DNA of 25,568 nt. Origin: a virus. The notes under the pieces were generated by a model. It did no database searches. It was not told where the DNA came from and saw only the letters and a program-made list of their open reading frames with translations. The position numbers and the translations under genes were made by a program. Below are positions 22,509 to 25,568 of this stretch, piece after piece (the stretch's first letter is position 1; each line of letters starts with the position of its first letter). The stretch is from IMG/VR virus record IMGVR_UViG_3300017697_000086, positions 1 to 25,568 of that record. One strand, written 5' to 3'.

Positions 22509-24361
22509 GTTATAAATTAAACAAAACCGACGGCGAGCTGTTAGTTGAATTAGCAGACGGCATTGTAGACAACGTTACAACAGACATTACGTTAGTAGGT
22601 AAGAACTACAAAGGTTTTGGCGAATTTTTAAACGAAAATTTTATTAAGATAATGGAAAATTTTGCTGGAACTTCAACGCCAGGCGCACCATTGTTAGGGC
22701 AACTTTGGTATGACACAGGCGAAGCAAGGTTAAAATTATACGATGGCAGTACATTTAGAACTGCTGGTGGACCAATTGTAAGCAATACAAGACCACAAAT
22801 GGTCGCAGGCGACATTTGGATTGACAATGAAAACAATAAAATGTACTTTTTTGACGGTACAGACTTAGTATTAGTTGGACCCGATTATGATTCTGGACAA
22901 GGACAAACTGGGTTTGAAGTTTCATCAGTAATTGACATTTCAGCACGTGAGCGTGTTGTACTAAAGATATGGATTGGCGGCACATTATTTGGCGTTATTA
23001 CAAAAGAAGAATTTAGATTATCCGGCGAGAATAAAATTCCTAGTTATCCAGATGACGCAGACGATATTGTTATTCCAAAACGTCAGTTGTTTGAAAAAGG
23101 ATTTAATTTAGTTGATGACAACTTTTGGTATAGAGGTACATCACAGAAAACTCGTTCATTAGTTGACGCTGACGGTCAAGCATATACATCAGCAGACTTT
23201 TTGCCAACAACCGATAACGGCGAAACTGTAGGTTCTATTAATATTAAAAATAGTAATGGACTAATAGTTGGTGTTGCTGACACTACATATGTACAACTAA
23301 AAGTTAACGGTTCGACAACTGTAATCGAGACACAGCAAAGTAATACAGACTTTGCTATCAGAACACGATCAGGAAATACATTCCGAGATGCACTTTATAT
23401 TGATGCCGGTTCAAATAGGATTGGCCTATTTGATCGCTTACCAGAACATACACTAGATGTTAATGGATCATTTAGGTCAAAAGGCGATGCAATAATTGAC
23501 GGCAACCTAACTGTTAACGGTGAAGCAACTTATGTTAATGTTGCTAATATTCAAGTTGAAGATGTTAACATTGAATTAGGAGTATCAGAAGGATCAGCAG
23601 GAGACAACGCTGCTATTGACGGCGGCGGCATTATCTTAAAATCATCTGAAGGCGATAAGTCTATATTGTTTGACAATGCAACAAGTTCATTTGATTCTAA
23701 TTTAAATTGGAACTTGACTACAGGCAACTCTTATAAAATTAACGATTCGTTAGTACTAAGCACAACTGAATTAGGTAATTCAGTAACACTCGCTAGTGGA
23801 TTAAACGAACTAGGCACATTAATTTATCTTAATGTAGACAACATTAGATTAGACGGAAACACTATTACTACGTTTGGTTCTGGGTTAACTATTAATCCAG
23901 CAGGTAACATGAGTGTAAGTTCTTCAAAAATTACAGATGTAGTAGATCCTACACTAGCACAAGATGTAGCAACAAAAAATTACGTAGATGTAACAATAAG
24001 TAGTGAACCGGTAGTACTAGCATTAGACGTTACTGGGTTAAGTACGCCAGCAGTAAACAATCCGTATACTGATGTTGCAGCGATTATTGAAACACTATCT
24101 CCGGCAGCTAATAAAGCTGACGGAACACAGGCCAGGGTACACTGTACATCATATGCAAATGTGCAAGTTACAGGAATTGATGTACAAACAGCAATGAGTA
24201 AAAGTTATTTGTCGGTATTAACAGATGACTCAACTGCACAATCAGTTGTGCAAGACATTAACTTTGCATCAGTTGATGCAAACGCAAACTTAACACCAAC
24301 AAGGTCAACAATGACATTCCAAGTATTGGGCAATGCGTGGAATTGGGTGAGTACTGCGTAA
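22505..24361 (+). CDS. Tail fibre protein, paralogue 2 (618 aa, no collar domain)
   Basis: Residues 1-130 match the N-terminal module of its neighbours: VGKNYKGFGEFLNENF (31-46), MENFAG (50-55), GQLWYD (65-70), LKLYDG (76-81), GDIWID (102-107) and LVLVGP (121-126). The middle has fibre-type motifs: RIGLFDRLPEHTLDVNGSF, a GNLTVNGEATYVNVANIQVE stretch and GGGIILKSSEGDKSILFDNA. The block KITDVVDPTLAQDVATKNYVD covers about residues 475-495, with the DVATKNYVD part at 487-495; it is a common phage-fibre junction before a distal domain. The last 120 residues have no recognised domain and differ completely from the collar-type tip of the previous gene. AGGA at 22494-22497 and the ATGA overlap support the start. 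Two in-frame stops (TAATAA) end the gene. It probably attaches like its paralogues but binds something different or acts as a structural fibre. Confidence 0.88.
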   Translation: MSYKLNKTDGELLVELADGIVDNVTTDITLVGKNYKGFGEFLNENFIKIMENFAGTSTPGAPLLGQLWYDTGEARLKLYDGSTFRTAGGPIVSNTRPQMVAGDIWIDNENNKMYFFDGTDLVLVGPDYDSGQGQTGFEVSSVIDISARERVVLKIWIGGTLFGVITKEEFRLSGENKIPSYPDDADDIVIPKRQLFEKGFNLVDDNFWYRGTSQKTRSLVDADGQAYTSADFLPTTDNGETVGSINIKNSNGLIVGVADTTYVQLKVNGSTTVIETQQSNTDFAIRTRSGNTFRDALYIDAGSNRIGLFDRLPEHTLDVNGSFRSKGDAIIDGNLTVNGEATYVNVANIQVEDVNIELGVSEGSAGDNAAIDGGGIILKSSEGDKSILFDNATSSFDSNLNWNLTTGNSYKINDSLVLSTTELGNSVTLASGLNELGTLIYLNVDNIRLDGNTITTFGSGLTINPAGNMSVSSSKITDVVDPTLAQDVATKNYVDVTISSEPVVLALDVTGLSTPAVNNPYTDVAAIIETLSPAANKADGTQARVHCTSYANVQVTGIDVQTAMSKSYLSVLTDDSTAQSVVQDINFASVDANANLTPTRSTMTFQVLGNAWNWVSTA

Positions 24362-24374
24362 TAATTTGAAATAC

Positions 24375-24382
24375 GATAAATA
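24375..24382 (+). promoter_or_regulatory. T4-type late promoter upstream of the third fibre gene
   Basis: GATAAATA, identical to the site at 19818-19825, lies in the 46-base gap after the second fibre gene and 25 bases before the ATG at 24408. CAGGGG at 24393-24398 serves as ribosome site. A separate promoter here would let the third fibre be made independently of the two upstream fibres. Confidence 0.7.
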
Positions 24383-24407
24383 CGTTATATAACAGGGGTT
24401 CAAAAAG

Positions 24408-25568
24408 ATGGCATACACTATCGACAAATACAATAGACAGATCCTAACCGTAGTAGAAGACGGTACGATTGATCAAACAACTGATCTTAAATTAGTTGGT
24501 AAAAACTACGCAGGATACGGCGAAATTCAAAACGAGAATTTTGTTTACTTGCTAGAAAACTTTGCAGGAGCAACTGCTCCGCCTAAGCCAGTCGGCGGGC
24601 AAGTATGGTTTGATTCTAGTCAAAGTAAACTTAAATTCTACGATAGTAGTAAATGGCGAACAACAGGTGGCGCAGAAGTACTTGCTAGTGCTCCTTCAGG
24701 ACTAACAGAAGGCGACTTTTGGTGGGATACATCAAATGAACAACTCTATGCATATAACGGTACAGATTTTGTACTAGTAGGACCCCAAGATGCTGGAGAT
24801 GGTATTACACAGATGCAATCACGTTCAGTGCGTGACACCAACGGTGTAACACATTCGATTATTGCTTCTGTTGTAGAAGACACAGTTGTACATATTATTT
24901 CAAATGACACATTTACTATCGATAGTAGTGATGCAGAAAATAGAATTCCGGGATTTGACACTGTTAAACAGGGTATTACATTAGTTAATACATTAGCATC
25001 AACAAACGGCGTAACAGCAACTAACCACGTTTTTTGGGGTACTGCACAAAACGCAAATAAATTAGGCGGCGTTGACGCTACTAACTTTATTCAAGCAGGC
25101 AGTGCATCATTTGCTACTCTTGCTAGTTTTAGTGACTTTGGTATTGCAATTGGCGACTCAAATGACTTCAAACTTGTTATTGAAAACGACAACCAAGTAG
25201 TAATGTCCAACGAGGTTGGCACTCAAATTTCTATTAAAGCAAAAAATACACTAGGACAACTAATTAATCCAGTTATTTTTAAAGCAAACGCAATCGAGCC
25301 AGGGTTACAGAGCGATGATGTAACAAGAGAAACAGTTACACTTGGCACACCAACAGCACCGTTTAATAATGTATATGCTAATAACTTTACCGGCACTGCT
25401 GAAAAAGCAACGTTCCTTGTTGTTTCAGGTGCTAACAAATCAGGATCAGTTGCAGCAAATGCAGATAGTGTTGCAGTTCGTGATGCAAGCGGCGATCTAC
25501 GTGCAAACTTATTTAGAGGTACTGCATTATCCGCAAAATTTGCTGACTTGGCAGAAAAATATTCAACA
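24408..25568 (+). CDS. Tail fibre protein, paralogue 3 (N-terminal 387 residues; runs off the window)
   Basis: The frame is open from the ATG at 24408 to the last base, with no stop, so the gene is cut by the window. Residues 1-126 are the same N-terminal module as in the two genes before: VGKNYAGYGEIQNENF (30-45), ENFAGA (50-55), GQVWFDS (64-70), LKFYDS (75-80), GDFWWDTSNEQLY (102-114) and FVLVGP (121-126). A beta-rich shaft follows with FWGTAQNANKLGG, ANNFTGTAEKATF and LRANLFRGTALSAKFADLAE. The visible end, ADLAEKYS, is the start of a motif that in related phage fibres leads into a conserved C-terminal segment. AGGGG at 24394-24398 and a late promoter at 24375 support the start. It is closer to paralogue 2 than to the collar fibre in the first 60 residues, by eye. 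Confidence 0.87.
   Translation, partial: MAYTIDKYNRQILTVVEDGTIDQTTDLKLVGKNYAGYGEIQNENFVYLLENFAGATAPPKPVGGQVWFDSSQSKLKFYDSSKWRTTGGAEVLASAPSGLTEGDFWWDTSNEQLYAYNGTDFVLVGPQDAGDGITQMQSRSVRDTNGVTHSIIASVVEDTVVHIISNDTFTIDSSDAENRIPGFDTVKQGITLVNTLASTNGVTATNHVFWGTAQNANKLGGVDATNFIQAGSASFATLASFSDFGIAIGDSNDFKLVIENDNQVVMSNEVGTQISIKAKNTLGQLINPVIFKANAIEPGLQSDDVTRETVTLGTPTAPFNNVYANNFTGTAEKATFLVVSGANKSGSVAANADSVAVRDASGDLRANLFRGTALSAKFADLAEKYST

Noticed and set aside
24384-24393. Perfect palindrome GTTATATAAC between the late promoter and the third fibre gene
   Set aside because: It is short and AT-only apart from its ends; it forms no stable hairpin and is easily expected by chance. It lies close to the predicted transcription start, so it was not called an operator.
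24361-24408. Rho-independent terminators in the intergenic gaps (924-971, 19823-19844, 24362-24407)
   Set aside because: No GC-rich stem followed by a T run is present in any of the gaps.
1-25568. CRISPR arrays, tRNAs, insertion sequences, diversity-generating retroelement, defence or anti-defence genes
   Set aside because: No regular direct repeats with spacers, cloverleaf-like segments, terminal inverted repeats, reverse transcriptase motifs or variable-repeat/template-repeat pair were seen on reading both strands.

Overview
The window looks like part of the structural (baseplate and tail-fibre) gene cluster of a T4-like, contractile-tailed bacteriophage, most probably a marine one. The DNA is AT-rich, every supported gene lies on the + strand, and coding density is close to complete. 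The evidence for T4 affinity is the pair gp25-like then gp6-like baseplate wedge genes in the T4-like order, and three T4-type late promoter motifs of the form (A/G)ATAAATA, each followed by a Shine-Dalgarno sequence. From general knowledge of the families, the giant structural protein and the fibre N-termini most resemble those of marine T4-like phages (cyanophages, pelagiphages). The host cannot be read from this window: there is no tRNA, metabolic gene or integrase to help.

Layout from left to right: (1) 2-469, the C-terminal end of an unidentified structural gene cut by the window edge. (2) 477-923, a gp25-like baseplate wedge protein. (3) 972-4406, an enlarged gp6-like baseplate wedge protein of 1144 aa with a textbook EF-hand-type loop. 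(4) 4406-19822, a single uninterrupted giant gene of 5138 codons that fills about 60% of the window and sits where T4 has gene 7 (and 8). (5) 19845-20459, a 204-aa conserved-looking tail or baseplate protein. (6) 20463-22508, a 681-aa fibre with a phage tail-collar domain and an H-x-H motif. (7) 22505-24361, a 618-aa fibre. (8) 24408 to the end, the N-terminal 387 residues of a third fibre. The last three share a homologous N-terminal module and look like products of tandem duplication.

Transcription and translation: late promoters lie before the gp6-like gene, before the 204-aa gene and before the third fibre. Genes within each block are tightly coupled (TAATG and ATGA overlaps, or gaps of 3 to 23 bases). 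This suggests units gp6-giant, 204 aa-fibre 1-fibre 2, and fibre 3 onward, although read-through is likely. No transcription terminator was recognised.

How the parts may work together: gp25 and gp6 homologues build the wedge that clamps the tail sheath and forms the inner baseplate ring. The giant protein by position probably contributes to the wedge arms or baseplate periphery. Its carbohydrate-binding-like modules, a split FG-GAP beta-propeller, Ig-like repeats and an IPT/TIG domain suggest that it also has surface or receptor contacts. The three paralogous fibres probably attach through their common N-terminal module and differ in their distal parts.

No defence system, CRISPR, mobile element or RNA gene was seen. 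The most unusual content is the architecture of the giant protein and the fibre paralogue array. These belong to types seen in marine T4-like phages but are poorly characterised, so they are not claimed here as a wholly new system.
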